From positions 229,384-293,383 of the forward strand of contig NZ_CM001489.1 in assembly GCF_000262465.1 (NCBI RefSeq): a DNA stretch of 64,000 nt, read 5' to 3'. Shown in pieces: positions 28,973-38,247 of the stretch. Positions within the stretch are counted from its first letter, which is position 1; each line of letters starts with the position of its first letter. Origin of the DNA: Frankia sp. QA3. GTDB taxonomy: Bacteria > Actinomycetota > Actinomycetes > Frankiales > Frankiaceae. Both the position numbers and the translations under genes were made by a program. The notes beneath the pieces are model-generated. The model searched no databases and was not told the origin of the DNA. It saw only the letters and a program-made list of their open reading frames with translations.

Positions 28973-29817
28973 TCAGCGGCGAGCGGCCCGGCCGTCCAGC
29001 GGGCCCGGCACGGGGCCGGAGACCTCGTCGAGGCGGGCGGTGTGCTCCTCGGGCAGGGTGATCTCGAACCCGGCGAGATTCTGTTCGTACTGTTCGAAGG
29101 TGCGCGGCCCGATGATGACCGACGTGACGCCGGGACGGGCGGCGGCCCAGGCGAGCGCCACCGCCGCCGGCGTCGTGTCAAGCTCGGCGGCGACCTTGGC
29201 CACCGTCTCGGCGATGTCCAGCCCGCGTTCGGTGACGATCCCGTCGGCGAAGCGCTGGGCGGTCGGGGCGCCCCAGGCGCGCAGGCGGGCGACGCGGGTG
29301 TCGGCGTCCGGGCCCCTGTCGCGGCGGTAGCGCCCGGCGAGGACCCCGCCGGCCAGTGGGCTGTAGATCAGGGTGCCCACGCCGTGGCGGGCGCAGACCG
29401 GCAGCACCTCGGCCTCGATGTCGCGCGCGACGAGGGAGTACTGCGGCTGGAGGCTCACGAACGGGGTTGCGTGGATACGCTCGGCCGCCCACTGCGCCTC
29501 GACGATCCGGCTGGCGCTGTAGTTCGAGCAGCCGAGGTAGCGCACCTTGCCGGCCCGCACGAATCCGTCCAGGGTCGCCATCGTCTCCTCGATAGGCGTC
29601 TCGTCGTCCGGCTGGTGCACCTGGTACAGGTCGACGTAGTCGGTGCCGAGCCGGCTCAGGCTCGCGTCCAGGGCGCGGGTCAGGTGCACCCGGGACGAGC
29701 CGCGGCCGTTCGGGCCGGGGCCGGCGGGCATGTGTCCCTTGGTGGCGAGGACGACCTCGTCGCGGCGGGCGGCGATGGCCCGCCCGACGATCTGCTCGGA
29801 CTGCCCGCCACCTCCGC
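28973..29817 (-). pseudogene. Aldo/keto reductase lacking its N-terminus
   Basis: The frame from about 29817 to the stop at 28973 is a normal aldo/keto reductase from the GGGQSEQIVGRAI region on: HLTRALDASLSRLGTDYVDL then YQVHQPDDETPIEE, VRYLGCSNYSASRIVEAQWA, TLIYSPLAGGVLAGRYRRDR and VTSVIIGPRTFEQYEQNLAG. The first ~50 residues, including the catalytic Asp/Tyr of FDTADVYG, are absent; upstream sequence belongs to the DUF2142 gene in another frame. A deletion that joined the two genes is the simplest explanation. The open frame itself continues to 31573 but only as antisense-like noise. Confidence 0.75.
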
Positions 29818-31509
29818 ACCGGACGCCCCCCGGGCCGCAGCCTCGTGGCGGGAGGCTCGGCGGCCGTCGTCGGTCTCGGTCGGGTAGGCGGTGAGGTCGC
29901 CGGGGTCGTGCCCGCCGGCGGTCCGCGCCCCGGGCGTGGCCGGGGCCGCGCGCAGGCCGGTCAGGGCGAATCCGACCAGACAGAGGGTGCCGGCCGCGGC
30001 GAGCGCGAACCACGGTGACCAGCCGCCCGGGGGGTTCCACTGCGACCGGCCGAGGAACCAGACGGGGCCGCCCGTCCCGACCGCGTAGCGGCGGGCGTTT
30101 GCCCACAGCCCGACGAGGTGGACCGTGGCGACCAGCAGCGGCACGGCGATCTGCAGCGGCAGGCGCACAGCCGCCGGCAGCCGAGCCGCCCGCCGGGTGA
30201 TGATCTCCCCGGCGGCCAGCGGCAGCAGCACCGCGAGCGGCAGCAGGTACCGCCCGTACACCGGGAAGCGGGTCTGGCGCAGCACCACGACGTCGAGGCC
30301 GACGGCCACCACCGCGGCACCGACGAGCATGGCCACGAACCCCAGCCGGGCCCGCCAGGGGCCGGCGGCGAGCGCCACCAGGGCGAGGACGGCGACGGCG
30401 AGCCACCAGATCCGGTAGGCGTACGTCGGCATCGGCAGGCTCGCCCAGCCGAACACGCCGACCCACTGCCGCACCCAGGCGTCGGCGTCGTGGGGCAGGC
30501 GCTGCAGCCCCTCGACGACCAGCGCCCGGCGGATCCCCGGATGCGGCTGCACGGCCCGCTCCCACAGCGCCGTCGCCACGACACCGCCCGCGGCCAGGCC
30601 CAGCCACGGCACCGGCCACGCCCGCCACCACCGTTCGCGCGGCGCGTGGCGCCGGGCACCGGCCCGAACCACCTCGCCCGTGGCGACCGGCGTCGATCCG
30701 TCGTCGCGGGTGCGCCGCTGGGCGAGCATCAGGCCGACGAGCGGGGCGAGCAGCACCCAGGCGGGTCCGGTGGGTCGGGACAGGGCCAGCAGCGCGCCGA
30801 CGACGCCCACCGCCGGCCAGGCCCAACGGGGCGGACCCGGTGCCCGACCCATCCGCAGCACCAGCGCGAACAGCGCGATGGCGGCCGCGATCTCGATGCC
30901 GTTGGTGCCGAGCACGGAGCCCATGAACAGCACCATGGGCGACGCGGCCAGCAGCACCCCGGCGACGGAGAGCGGGCCCGCGGGGCCGCTCCACGCCGCG
31001 GCGACCGCGACAGCGAGCAGCCCGGCCACGAGGGCCGCGGTCACCGCCCGCCCGGTGTAGAGCGCGCCGAGCGCCGTGTGTGTGCGCGCCATCGCCGCGC
31101 CCGGGACGGCGTAGACGTACGGCTCGTAGGTCCCGACGTAGCTCAGGGCCCGCGTCGCCGGTGGGCGGGGGTGCGGCCGGTCGAGGCAGCTCACCGACAG
31201 CCAGTTGCGGAACAGGTTGCAGGGGAAGCCGGCCGGGCCCGGGTCGAGACCGGCCGGCAGCCGGAAGACCCGGCTGTTGCGGTTGATCCAGTCGATGCGT
31301 TCCGGGGCGCCGGGCTGCGCGCCGAACGCCGGATGCGCCAGCCGCCCCGGCGTGCCCGACCACTGGCCGGTGCCGGCGCCGACCTCCTTGACGAAGTTCG
31401 CCGGCTCGTCCGGCCCGAAGCCCGGCGCGTTGCTGCCGACCCATGCCGCGAGCAGCAGGCCGAACCCCGCCACGAGCAGGAGCCGGGCGAGCCGGCCACG
31501 ACCGTGCAT
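29680..31509 (-). CDS. DUF2142-type polytopic membrane protein with a fused, out-of-frame tail
   Basis: 609 residues. Nine to eleven membrane helices; the N-terminal RLLLVAGFGLLLAAWVGSNA followed by PGFGPDEPANFVK, and later YVGTYEPYVYAVPGAAMART, are typical of DUF2142/GT-C-like proteins, often linked to cell-surface polysaccharide work. The natural C-terminus seems to end near 29885 (DLTAYPTETDDGRRASRHEA); beyond ~29817 the frame runs out of phase through the aldo/keto reductase to a chance stop at 29680. The native stop was therefore probably lost with the reductase start. Confidence 0.72.
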   Translation of the reverse strand: MHGRGRLARLLLVAGFGLLLAAWVGSNAPGFGPDEPANFVKEVGAGTGQWSGTPGRLAHPAFGAQPGAPERIDWINRNSRVFRLPAGLDPGPAGFPCNLFRNWLSVSCLDRPHPRPPATRALSYVGTYEPYVYAVPGAAMARTHTALGALYTGRAVTAALVAGLLAVAVAAAWSGPAGPLSVAGVLLAASPMVLFMGSVLGTNGIEIAAAIALFALVLRMGRAPGPPRWAWPAVGVVGALLALSRPTGPAWVLLAPLVGLMLAQRRTRDDGSTPVATGEVVRAGARRHAPRERWWRAWPVPWLGLAAGGVVATALWERAVQPHPGIRRALVVEGLQRLPHDADAWVRQWVGVFGWASLPMPTYAYRIWWLAVAVLALVALAAGPWRARLGFVAMLVGAAVVAVGLDVVVLRQTRFPVYGRYLLPLAVLLPLAAGEIITRRAARLPAAVRLPLQIAVPLLVATVHLVGLWANARRYAVGTGGPVWFLGRSQWNPPGGWSPWFALAAAGTLCLVGFALTGLRAAPATPGARTAGGHDPGDLTAYPTETDDGRRASRHEAAARGASGAEVAGSPSRSSGGPSPPAATRSSSPPRDTCPPAPARTAAARPGCT

Positions 31510-31640
31510 GCGCGACGTCCCCCGCCCGCGCCCCGGCGGGCGCGTCGACTGCCGTCCGGGTCGAGTTTCTCACCCCATGTCACGACAAGTATGGGCGACA
31601 GCGACGAACGGCCGCCTGGCGGGCACCCGGCGGTGGCCCG

Positions 31641-32005
31641 TCCGGTCATCGGCCCAGCTGCCCGACGATGGTGAGATCGGTGATCGCGTCGTCGTCGTCG
31701 GCGAGCAGCAGGGCCTTGCTGAGGATCGGCGAGAGCGTGCGGTCGCCCTCGAACGGCAGGGACACGCCCTGCGGATCAACGCCCGCGCCGCGACCCGGGA
31801 CGATGCACAGGTACCGGCCGTCCGGCTCGACCAGCCGCCCCCGTGCCAGGCGCGCGCTGAGCCGCGCATTGTGCTCGGCGACCTCCTGGTGGACCCTTCG
31901 CCGGATCGGCTCCCGCAGCGTCAGCCTCTCCTCGAAGATCTCCAGGGCCCAGGCGTCGTCGCGCGCGCCACCGAGCGTCTCGTCCACGAACCTCACCATC
32001 GGCAT
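31641..32005 (-). CDS. Hypothetical protein
   Basis: About 121 residues from the ATG at 32005: MPMVRFVDETLGGARDDAWA, LEIFEERLTLREPIRRRVHQ, EVAEHNARLSARLARGRLVE, ending with an acidic DDDDAITDLTIVGQLGR. An in-frame start at 32182 would add 59 unnatural residues. The EERLTLRE-(L/P)-IRRRV stretch recurs in actinobacterial hypothetical proteins as far as I recall, but I cannot assign a function. 32006-32424 contains an AT-richer patch (tatagccttctggcatatatg near 32089) and no gene. Confidence 0.55.
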
Positions 32006-32424
32006 GGCCTGGACGCTAGGCCCCACCTCCGACAGCAATCGGGACCCGCCCATTCCGGGCGTCGCGAACCCGCCGACGGCGGCGACTTCTATAGCCTTCT
32101 GGCATATATGTCCCCTACATCCGTCCCGACAACATATGTCCCTCATGTCATGCGGTGGCGGTCCGCCCGATCCCTGGGACACCGACGGACGTTGCTGTCC
32201 AATGGTTACGCATGACTGGGTGGACCATCACAGATTGAAACTCGTCAGCGGTCCGGATCGTTGGGTTCGGTGCAATCCCCGTCACCATCCGCGGCAGACC
32301 AGGTGGACGTCGTGCACCGCGACTGCTGGTAGTGACCAAGACGAGAACCCTCGTCTACGACGCCACCCCCGGGCCGCCCGTTCGGGTGAACCCTTCCATC
32401 GCGCCGATCTTCGAGGAGTTGGAC

Positions 32425-35400
32425 ATGACCCCACCGGTCACCCCGCCGTCGCCGTCGCGACACAGCCACTCGCCGCCCGTCTCGGCGAGCCAGCGCCACA
32501 GCCAGCCGCACGGCTCGCGCCGGTCGCGGCGGGCGGCCGCCCCCGGGGAGGGGTGGCGTCCCGACCTGCAGGCCTCCCTCGTCGTCTTCGTCGTCGCTCT
32601 GCCGCTGTCGCTGGGCATCGCCGTCGCCTCCGGGGCCCCGGTCGCGGCGGGCCTGCTCGCCGCGGTGGTCGGCGGCATCGTCGCGGGAGCCCTCGGCGGC
32701 GCCCCGCTGCAGGTCAGCGGCCCCGCCGCGGGCCTGACCGTGATCGTCGCCGATCTGGTCAACACCTACGGGTGGCGGGTCACCTGTATGATCACGGTCG
32801 GCGCCGGTCTGCTGCAGATCCTGCTCGGCCTGTGCCGCGTCGCCCGAGCCTCCCTCGCCGTCTCACCCGCCATCGTCCACGGCATGCTCGGCGGCATCGG
32901 CCTCACCATCGTCCTCGGCCAGATCCACGTTGTACTCGGCGGGAAGGCCGACAGCCACGCCTTGGACAACATCCGGGCGATACCCGAGGCGATCATCAGC
33001 CCGCACGGCCCGGCGACCGCCGTCGGTCTGGCCACGATCGCGACGATCCTGCTCTGGCCGCGGCTGCCGCAGGCCGTCCCGGGCGCCATCCGCCGCATCC
33101 CGGCCTACCTCATCGCCGTCGTCGTGGGCACCGCGTTCGCCGCCGCAGTCGGTTTCGACGTGCCGCGCGTCGACCTGCCCGCGTCCCTGTTCGATGCGGT
33201 CGCCCTGCCCGAGCTGCCCGACGGCGACTGGGCCGGCATCGCGCTGGGGATCTTCACCGTGGCGATCGTCGCCAGCGTCGAGTCGCTGCTGTCCGCCGTC
33301 GCCGTCGAGCAGCTCGCCACCTCGAAGGGCTGGCGGGGGCCGCGCGCCGACCTCGACCGTGAGCTGCTGGGCCAGGGTTCGGCGAACCTCGTCTCCGGTA
33401 TCATCGGCGGCCTGCCGATCACCGGCGTCATCGTGCGCAGCTCGACCAACGTCGTCTCCGGCGCGCGCACCCGCGCCTCGGCGATCCTGCACGGCGTCTG
33501 GGTGCTGGCGTTCGCCCTGTTCCTCGGGTTCGCCGTGGAGTGGATTCCGCTGGCAGCCCTGGCCGGCCTGCTCGTCGTCGTCGGGGTGCGGCTGGTCGAC
33601 GTGGCCCACCTGCGCCACGTCCGCCGGCACGGCGAGCTGCCCGTCTACGTGGTGACGCTGGTCGGTGTCGTCTCCCTGGACCTGCTGCAGGGCGTCGCGC
33701 TCGGGCTGGTCACCGCGCTCGGCCTGGTCCTGCGCCGGGTCCTGTGGTCCAGCGTCCGCCTGGTGCACAGCGACGAACTCTGGCAGGTGGAGGTCGAGGG
33801 GACGCTGAGCTTCCTGTCGCTGCCGCGCCTCGCCCGGGTCCTCGGCCGGATCCCGGTCGGTGCGCCCGTCTCGATCGAGCTCATCGTCGACTACCTCGAC
33901 CACGCCGCCTACGAGCACCTGCGCGGCTGGTGCGCCAACCATGAGGCGTCCGGAGGGGTGGTCAGCGTCGACGAGATCGGCCAGGTCTGGTTCCGTCGGG
34001 TCGACGTCGCCGAACACCGCCGCTCGGTGACGCCACACCTGCCGCGCTGGTTCGCCCCCTGGTCGCAGTGGCAGGAGCTGGAACAGACCACCGACCCGCA
34101 GGCCGGGACGGCCGACGGCGCGCAGCCCGCGGCCGTCCAGGTCGACCACGTCGGCACGATGCTCGTCGGCGTCAACGAGTTCCATCGCCGGGCGGCGCCG
34201 CTGCTGCGCGGCACGTTCGACGGCCTCGCCGAAGGACAGCAGCCCTCCGCGCTGTTCCTCACCTGCGCCGACTCGCGGATCGTCCCGAACATCATCACCA
34301 GCAGCGGCCCGGGTGACCTGTTCACCGTCCGCAACGTCGGCAACATCGTCCCGAGGCACGGCACGCGCCACCCGGCCCCCGCCACCCCCGATCCCGACCG
34401 GCTCCGGGCACCGGACGGCACCGGTCCCGGTGAGACGGGCCCCGGCGGGATCGGCCTGGGCATGGCTTCGGGTGTCGGCATGGCCGCCGGGGTCGGGATC
34501 GCGCCCGGTACCGGCCCGTTGCCCGGCATCGTCGTCCCACCGAGCGACCTGTCGGTCACCGCCGCGCTCGACTACGCCGTCGAGGTGCTGCGGGTGCCCG
34601 CGATCGTCGTCTGCGGCCACTCCGGCTGCGGCGCGATGAACGCGCTGCTCACCGGCGCGTTGCCGGGCCAGTCGGACTCGGCGCTCGCCGGCTGGCTGTC
34701 CCACGCCGCCGCGTCGCTGACCCGCACGCCCCCGCCGGGGACGGAGGACCTCCCGCCGGTGGAGCGCCTCGGCCGGGCCAACGTCGCCCAGCAGCTGGAC
34801 AACCTGCGGGAGCAGCCGGCCGTGCGCCGGGCCCTCGCGGAGGGCACGCTGGAGCTCGTCGGGATGTACTTCGACATCGGGCGCGCGCAGATCTCGGTCC
34901 TCGACGAGGAGACCGGTCGTTTCGTCGACCCGGCGGACGCGCTGACGAAGGCTCCCGCCGAGCAGGGCCCGGGTCGGCGCTGGGACACGCCGGCACGCGG
35001 GACGCCGGCGCTCGCGGGCGCCGGCGCCGAGGGGGGGCTCCGCCGAGCAGGCGGCGCCGCCCACGTCGGGCGGACGCCGCGGGCGGCGGCTGCCCTCGGC
35101 GGACTAGCCGGCGGTCAAGCGTCTACGTCCCCGCGGCCCGGGATGCCGTCGGGGACGTGGACGCCCGCCGTGCCGGCGGCGGGGCCGGCGGCCCCGCCGG
35201 GGACAGGCGGGCGAGCATCGCCGGCACCTCGCCGGTGTGCAGGACGCCGAGGGACCGCGTCGCCCGGGTCAGCGCGACGTAGAGGTCGTGCGCGCCGCGC
35301 GGGGACTCGGCGAGGACCCGGTCCGGGTCCACGACGAGCACCGTGTCGAACTCCAGCCCCTTGGCCTCCCGGATCCCGAGCACGACGACCGGCGCGGACA

Positions 35401-35667
35401 GCCGGGCGCCGCCGCCGGTCTCGGCGTCCGGCACGGCCGCCCGCACCGCGGCGGTCAGCTCGGCGAGCCGCCCCGCCGGCACCAGCACGGCGAGCTGGCC
35501 GGCGGCCAGACGGTCCAGCTCGGCCAGGACCGTGCGGGCGAGCACCGCGCCGAGCTCGCCGTCGGTCACCCGCAGCCGCCAGGGCTCGAGGCCGAGCGCG
35601 CGCACCGACCGCGGCGGTTGCTGTGGTGGGCGCAGCGTCGCGAGCACGTCGGCGGCCACCGCCATGA
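32425..35667 (+). CDS. SulP transporter fused to beta-carbonic anhydrase, readthrough C-terminus
   Basis: SulP anion transporter (about 11 helices, residues ~45-440, e.g. LQASLVVFVVALPLSLGIAV, GGLPITGVIVRSSTNVVSGA) plus a STAS-like linker and a beta-carbonic anhydrase (about residues 575-840) with zinc ligands in LTCADSRIVP and VVCGHSGCGAMNALL. Such fusions are thought to move bicarbonate and hydrate CO2 together. The ATG at 32425 has GAGGAG 8 nt upstream; an upstream in-frame start at 32332 lacks a site. Recognisable sequence ends near 34960 (GRFVDPADALTKAP); the remaining ~700 bp run antisense through the helicase gene, so the native stop is probably lost or shifted. Confidence 0.82.
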   Translation: MTPPVTPPSPSRHSHSPPVSASQRHSQPHGSRRSRRAAAPGEGWRPDLQASLVVFVVALPLSLGIAVASGAPVAAGLLAAVVGGIVAGALGGAPLQVSGPAAGLTVIVADLVNTYGWRVTCMITVGAGLLQILLGLCRVARASLAVSPAIVHGMLGGIGLTIVLGQIHVVLGGKADSHALDNIRAIPEAIISPHGPATAVGLATIATILLWPRLPQAVPGAIRRIPAYLIAVVVGTAFAAAVGFDVPRVDLPASLFDAVALPELPDGDWAGIALGIFTVAIVASVESLLSAVAVEQLATSKGWRGPRADLDRELLGQGSANLVSGIIGGLPITGVIVRSSTNVVSGARTRASAILHGVWVLAFALFLGFAVEWIPLAALAGLLVVVGVRLVDVAHLRHVRRHGELPVYVVTLVGVVSLDLLQGVALGLVTALGLVLRRVLWSSVRLVHSDELWQVEVEGTLSFLSLPRLARVLGRIPVGAPVSIELIVDYLDHAAYEHLRGWCANHEASGGVVSVDEIGQVWFRRVDVAEHRRSVTPHLPRWFAPWSQWQELEQTTDPQAGTADGAQPAAVQVDHVGTMLVGVNEFHRRAAPLLRGTFDGLAEGQQPSALFLTCADSRIVPNIITSSGPGDLFTVRNVGNIVPRHGTRHPAPATPDPDRLRAPDGTGPGETGPGGIGLGMASGVGMAAGVGIAPGTGPLPGIVVPPSDLSVTAALDYAVEVLRVPAIVVCGHSGCGAMNALLTGALPGQSDSALAGWLSHAAASLTRTPPPGTEDLPPVERLGRANVAQQLDNLREQPAVRRALAEGTLELVGMYFDIGRAQISVLDEETGRFVDPADALTKAPAEQGPGRRWDTPARGTPALAGAGAEGGLRRAGGAAHVGRTPRAAAALGGLAGGQASTSPRPGMPSGTWTPAVPAAGPAAPPGTGGRASPAPRRCAGRRGTASPGSARRRGRARRAGTRRGPGPGPRRAPCRTPAPWPPGSRARRPARTAGRRRRSRRPARPPAPRRSARRAAPPAPARRAGRRPDGPARPGPCGRAPRRARRRSPAAARARGRARAPTAAVAVVGAASRARRRPPP

Positions 35668-37714
35668 TCTCCGCGGGCGTGCGGTAGTTCACCGTCAGCG
35701 ACTCCTGCCGCGGCCGTGAGCCGGTCGCCGTGTAGGGGGCGAGGACGCGTTCCCACGACGTCGTGCCCGCCGGGTCGCCGGTCTGGGCGATATCCCCGAC
35801 GATCGTCATCGACCGGGTCGGGCAGCGGCGCATCACCATCCGCCAGGCCATCTCCGACAGCTCCTGCGCCTCGTCGACGACGACGTGCCCGAACGTCCAC
35901 GTCCGGTCCGCCAGCGCCCGCTCGGCGATCGTCCGAAGGTCGGCGTCCTCGTGCCGGTCGGCGAGCCGGCCGGCGTCGATCAGGTCGGTCGCCATCATGA
36001 TCTCGGGGTCGTCCTCGACGTCGCGGGAGATGATGTCGAGCACGCCCTGGGCGTAGGCCACCCGGGCCAGCCGGTCGCGCAGCGCCGCGGCGCGGGCCGC
36101 CCGGTCGTCCTCACCGAGCAGCTCCGCCGCCTCGTCGAGCAGCGGGATGTCCGCGGCGGTCCAGCCGCCGGCCGGCCGCGGCCCCCCGCCGGTGCCGGGC
36201 TCATCGCCGTCGCCGATCGCGCCAGTCCCGCTGTCGGTGCCGCTGTCGGTGCCGCTGTCGGTGCCGGTAGCGCTGCTGGTCCCGGATGCGCCACCGGTCG
36301 CGCCGGCGGTGGCGTCGCGCAGGTCGCGCAGCCAGGCGTCGTCCGGGTCGGTGCCGTCCTCCGCCAGCGGCCGGTGCAGCAGGCGCCGTTCGGCGGCGGT
36401 CAGCTCCGGCGCCGCCGACGCGAGCGTGCCGGGGTCCGCGTACAGCTCGGCGACGAGCTGCTCGGGGCTCAGCACCGGCCACAGCTCGTCCAGCGCCGCC
36501 CGCACGGCCGGATCGGCGCGCAGCTCCCGGCGCAGCTGGGCCAGGTCGTCGTCGTCGAGCAGGCTGGTGCTGCCGAAGCCGGCCGGGGCCAGCAGGTCGA
36601 GCGCCTCCGGGTCGGCCTCCAGCACCTGCGCGGTGATCGTCTCGGCGGCGTAGCCGTCGGCGACCTGGCGGGCCAGCGCCTCGATCACGGCCCGTACGAA
36701 GATGGTCCGGGCCTGGTTGTGCAGCTCGCCGGACTCCCGGGCGAGCGCGCGGGCCCGGGCGCAGGTGCTGCGCTCGAGCAGCAGCAGGCGTTCCTCGGTG
36801 TGGATCTCCAGTGTCTGCCCGCGGGGCAGCCGCTGCCGGTCGCGGACCGCCGCGGCGAGGACGTCGGCCAGCACCGCCCGACCCTTGAGCTCGGCCAGCG
36901 CCGGCTCCTCCGGCCGGTCCGCCCTCGCCGCCGGGTAGAGCGCCTCGACCGTCGCGCTGACCACGCTGGTCTCGCCCAGCGACGGCAGCACGTTCTCGAT
37001 GTAGCGCAGGAACGTCGGGTGCGGCCCGACGACCAGCACCCCGCTGCGGGCGAGCCGGTCGCGGTGGGTGTAGAGCAGGTAGGCGGCGCGGTGCAGGGCG
37101 ACCGCCGTCTTGCCGGTGCCGGGCCCGCCCTGGACGACGAGGATCCCGCGGTGGTCCGAGCGGATGATCCGGTCCTGCTCGGCCTGGATGGTCTCGACGA
37201 TGTCGCTCATCCGGCCGGTGCGCGCGGCGTTGAGGGTGGCGAACAGCGCCGGCTCGCCGACCAGCTCGGTGGCCGCGGTGAGCTCGAAGACGTCGTCGTC
37301 GAGGCCGGTCACCTCACGGCGCCGGGTCGTGATGTGACGGCGCCGGCGGACGCCGAGGCGCGCGGCCCCGGTCGCCACGTAGAACGGTCGGGCGGCGGGG
37401 GTCCGCCAGTCGATCAGCAGGGGCTCGTAGTCCGCGTCCTCGTCGAAGATGCCCATCCGGCCGACGTAGCGCAGCTCGCCGCCGTCGAAGTCCAGCCGGC
37501 CGAAGCACAGGCCGTTCTCGGCGGCGGTGATCCGGGCCAGCGTGGCCGCGCAGTCGGCGCTGGCCGCGTCCCGCTCGAACCGGGCCCGGGGCAGGCTCTC
37601 GGACTGCCGGAGAACCGTGCGCAGCCGGGTCGCGGTGCGCCGGCGAAGCTCGTCGAGCCGATCGTAGAGAGCGGAGACGTACGCCTGCTCGGATTCGATG
37701 TCATCTGTTGACAA
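35123..37714 (-). CDS. HelD/UvrD-like superfamily 1 helicase (RNA polymerase-associated type)
   Basis: 863 residues. N-terminal coiled-coil region, then GILVVQGGPGTGKTAVALHR (Walker A, ~residue 195), HVVVDEAQELSEMAWRMVMR (motif II), SMTIVGDIAQTGDP (motif III), SLTVNYRTPAEIMAVAADVL (IV) and AKGLEFDTVLVVDPDRVL and DLYVALTRATRSLGVLHTGE (V-VI). The layout is that of HelD/HelR, which strips stalled RNA polymerase and in Streptomyces relatives confers rifampicin tolerance. The start is TTG 37714. A TTGACA-like box lies at 37734-37739 on the minus strand. An in-frame TDSG repeat (36229-36268, 12-bp units) sits in a linker. Confidence 0.87.
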   Translation of the reverse strand: MSTDDIESEQAYVSALYDRLDELRRRTATRLRTVLRQSESLPRARFERDAASADCAATLARITAAENGLCFGRLDFDGGELRYVGRMGIFDEDADYEPLLIDWRTPAARPFYVATGAARLGVRRRRHITTRRREVTGLDDDVFELTAATELVGEPALFATLNAARTGRMSDIVETIQAEQDRIIRSDHRGILVVQGGPGTGKTAVALHRAAYLLYTHRDRLARSGVLVVGPHPTFLRYIENVLPSLGETSVVSATVEALYPAARADRPEEPALAELKGRAVLADVLAAAVRDRQRLPRGQTLEIHTEERLLLLERSTCARARALARESGELHNQARTIFVRAVIEALARQVADGYAAETITAQVLEADPEALDLLAPAGFGSTSLLDDDDLAQLRRELRADPAVRAALDELWPVLSPEQLVAELYADPGTLASAAPELTAAERRLLHRPLAEDGTDPDDAWLRDLRDATAGATGGASGTSSATGTDSGTDSGTDSGTGAIGDGDEPGTGGGPRPAGGWTAADIPLLDEAAELLGEDDRAARAAALRDRLARVAYAQGVLDIISRDVEDDPEIMMATDLIDAGRLADRHEDADLRTIAERALADRTWTFGHVVVDEAQELSEMAWRMVMRRCPTRSMTIVGDIAQTGDPAGTTSWERVLAPYTATGSRPRQESLTVNYRTPAEIMAVAADVLATLRPPQQPPRSVRALGLEPWRLRVTDGELGAVLARTVLAELDRLAAGQLAVLVPAGRLAELTAAVRAAVPDAETGGGARLSAPVVVLGIREAKGLEFDTVLVVDPDRVLAESPRGAHDLYVALTRATRSLGVLHTGEVPAMLARLSPAGPPAPPPARRASTSPTASRAAGT
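36229..36270. repeat. 12-bp tandem repeat in the helicase linker
   Basis: Three copies of ccgctgtcggtg plus one variant give GTDS repeats on the coding (minus) strand. Confidence 0.8.
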
Positions 37715-37885
37715 ACCGGCCCCATCCCTGCTATTGTCAAGCGCGCATAAATCTATTTCATATGCTGCCTTTGATGAAGTCTAGCCAGCCAGTATCAGGC
37801 TTCCACAATGGTGGCGGTCCGGCAGCCCCGAGCTGGCGGTCGAAAGCCGTGGCCCGTCGATTCTCGTGGGTACACGTCGGCGTTC

Positions 37886-38090
37886 AGGCCCGTCCGAAGC
37901 GTGCCGCCAGGAAGGCGGGCTCGCGGCAGAGCCGGGCGTAGCCGGCGGGGTCGCGTTCGGCCAGCTGTCGAGCAGCGCGCCGAGGGGCTTCGCCAGATCG
38001 GCACGGTGTCGGTGCGCTGCCGCAACGGCGCCGCGAGCCGCTCGTAGGCGTCCAGCGCCCGCTCGTCGGGTCCGTTCACCACCTCATTAT
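37886..38090 (-). pseudogene. Frameshifted small gene remnant
   Basis: The minus strand reads VVNGPDERALDAYERLAAPL RQRT in one frame, AKPLGALLDSWPNAT in the next and AGYARLCREPAFLAARFGRA plus stop in a third. All three pieces look like natural protein and are in order, so at least two single-base shifts seem to have broken a small gene. No family recognised. 37715-37885 and 38091-38247 show nothing else. Confidence 0.4.
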
Positions 38091-38247
38091 CGGGCCGGCG
38101 ACGAAATGCCCCGCGTGGTTGCCCGTTCGGGTATCCGTCCAGGGACGCCGGGCCGACCCGGCGTAACAGCCGCCGATCCCCTCGAAAGCGCGCCGATCCC
38201 CTCCAAAGCGGAGGCGGCCGGGCGCGGGAACGGCGACGCTCGCGGAT

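Noticed and set aside
36201..36482. Ser/Thr/Asp repeat region as a separate gene
   Set aside because: It is the linker of the HelD-type helicase; flanking motifs are continuous in frame.
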